A stretch of DNA of 33,377 nucleotides from Flavobacteriales bacterium UBA979 (GTDB lineage Bacteria; Bacteroidota; Bacteroidia; Flavobacteriales_D; Sanyastnellaceae). Shown here in pieces: positions 32,726-33,377 of the stretch; position 1 is the stretch's first letter, and every line of letters starts with the position of its first letter. A model generated the notes under the pieces. It was not told the DNA's origin. It worked only from the letters and a program-made list of their open reading frames with translations, and ran no database searches. The position numbers and the translations under genes were made by a program. The stretch is taken from contig DBBR01000013.1 in the NCBI GenBank assembly GCA_002292325.1, positions 1 through 33,377 on the forward strand. The letters run 5' to 3'.

Positions 32726-33377
32726 GGTGCGAGCGGTTCTGTAAAAGGGATGTTCATTTCATGAAGCATGAAAGCCCACTTGTCGGCCTGTTCGTCCAGA
32801 ATCTTCGACGTTGGCTTACCAGCTCCGTGGCCCGCATTTTTCTCAATCCGAATGAGTGCTGGCCTATTTGATCCTTGGCAAGCTTGCAACCGTGCTGCGA
32901 ATTTGAAGCTGTGCGCAGGGACGACTCGATCATCGTGATCGGCTGTAGTGACCATCGTAGAGGGATAGTTGGTTCCAGGATTGAGGTTATGGTATGGGCT
33001 GTATCCGGCCAAATTTTCGAAATCTGCTTTGGAACTGTCCGCGCAACCGTATTCGGGAATCCATCCCCAGCCAATGGTGAATTTGTGGTAGCGAAGCATA
33101 TCCATAACGCCAACCGCAGGAAAAGCAACAGATGCCAGACCAGGACGTTGCGTCATGATCGCACCGACCAATAAGCCTCCGTTGGAACCGCCGGCAATCG
33201 CCAGCCTTTCCGATCGGGTATAACCGGATTCAATCAAGTACTCTCCAGCAGCGATAAAATCGTCAAAAACATTTTGTTTTTTCAGCAGCATTCCCGCCTC
33301 GTGCCAATCTTCCCCAAACTCTCCGCCGCCTCGTAAGTTGGGCATGGCGTAAACCCCATTGTTTTCCAATAACAACA
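32722..33377 (-). CDS. Prolyl oligopeptidase family (S9) serine peptidase, 5' part cut by window edge
   Basis: The visible 218 codons are the C-terminal part of the alpha/beta-hydrolase domain of prolyl oligopeptidase. The triad is complete: Ser in [13 protein letters not shown], Asp in [13 protein letters not shown], and His in [11 protein letters not shown]. The block [18 protein letters not shown] before the Ser is characteristic of S9A enzymes. The N-terminal beta-propeller, and any signal peptide, lie beyond the right edge, so location is unknown. The family cleaves short peptides after proline. It is the first visible gene of a run in which each stop overlaps the next start by 4 nt. Confidence 0.93.
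   Translation of the reverse strand, partial: LLLENNGVYAMPNLRGGGEFGEDWHEAGMLLKKQNVFDDFIAAGEYLIESGYTRSERLAIAGGSNGGLLVGAIMTQRPGLASVAFPAVGVMDMLRYHKFTIGWGWIPEYGCADSSKADFENLAGYSPYHNLNPGTNYPSTMVTTADHDDRVVPAHSFKFAARLQACQGSNRPALIRIEKNAGHGAGKPTSKILDEQADKWAFMLHEMNIPFTEPLAP

Noticed and set aside
1..33377. tRNA, rRNA, CRISPR, insertion sequence, phage or toxin-antitoxin genes
   Set aside because: Both strands of the intergenic regions were read; they are short and show no cloverleaf, array, transposase or terminal inverted repeat.

Overview
The window comes from a member of the Bacteroidota, most likely a marine or aquatic Flavobacteriia-type organism (Cryomorphaceae/Schleiferiaceae-like by feel; this is inference). 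Reasons: six large secreted proteins end in type IX secretion system (T9SS) sorting domains of type A or type B; start codons lack Shine-Dalgarno sequences; the only promoter-like words are the Bacteroidota -7 type TAnnTTTG; the AMP nucleosidase is the short Bacteroidota form; and Cys-rich repeats of the GC-x-D-x-x-A-x-N-Y...DDGSC kind, common in marine Bacteroidota, are present. Base composition is near half G+C by eye. No rRNA, tRNA, CRISPR array, IS element or phage gene was seen, and no gene-free stretch exceeds 300 bases.

Layout. (1) 1-399: the start of a minus-strand lipoprotein with a Calx-beta domain, cut by the window edge. (2) 555-3317: a plus-strand GH5 beta-glucanase-like enzyme with two CBM6 modules and a T9SS tail. 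(3) 3336-17891: a long minus-strand run, transcribed right to left: acetyl-CoA synthetase (acs), a giant T9SS type B surface protein, a Brp/Blh carotene 15,15'-dioxygenase (retinal-forming), a second giant type B protein paralogous to the first, a BNR/sortilin-like beta-propeller protein, a small membrane-protein gene that looks frameshifted by one base, and a phosphatase with a LamG domain inserted in it. Most junctions are very short or overlap. (4) 18010-25743: mainly plus strand. Two small unknown proteins come first, then a minus-strand AMP nucleosidase, then a tight plus-strand run: cytidine deaminase, an unknown outer-membrane-like protein, a CNT nucleoside transporter, a thymidine/pyrimidine-nucleoside phosphorylase, a nitroreductase and a TerC-family protein. 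This is a nucleoside uptake and salvage block. (5) 25745-27433: asparagine synthetase B, minus strand. (6) 27542-30400: a T9SS subtilisin-like protein whose catalytic Asp position carries Glu. (7) 30421-33377: four minus-strand genes (prolyl oligopeptidase, RluA-type pseudouridine synthase, PlsC-type acyltransferase, SAM methyltransferase), each start codon overlapping the preceding stop codon by 4 nt.

Most noteworthy: a retinal-forming Blh dioxygenase translationally coupled to, and sandwiched between, two paralogous T9SS-B surface proteins without any rhodopsin or carotenoid gene in the window; the one-base frameshift that hides a small membrane protein at 5254-5473; the LamG domain nested within a phosphatase fold; and the Asp-to-Glu replacement in the S8 protein. 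All functional assignments are from motif reading only; no database search was possible.
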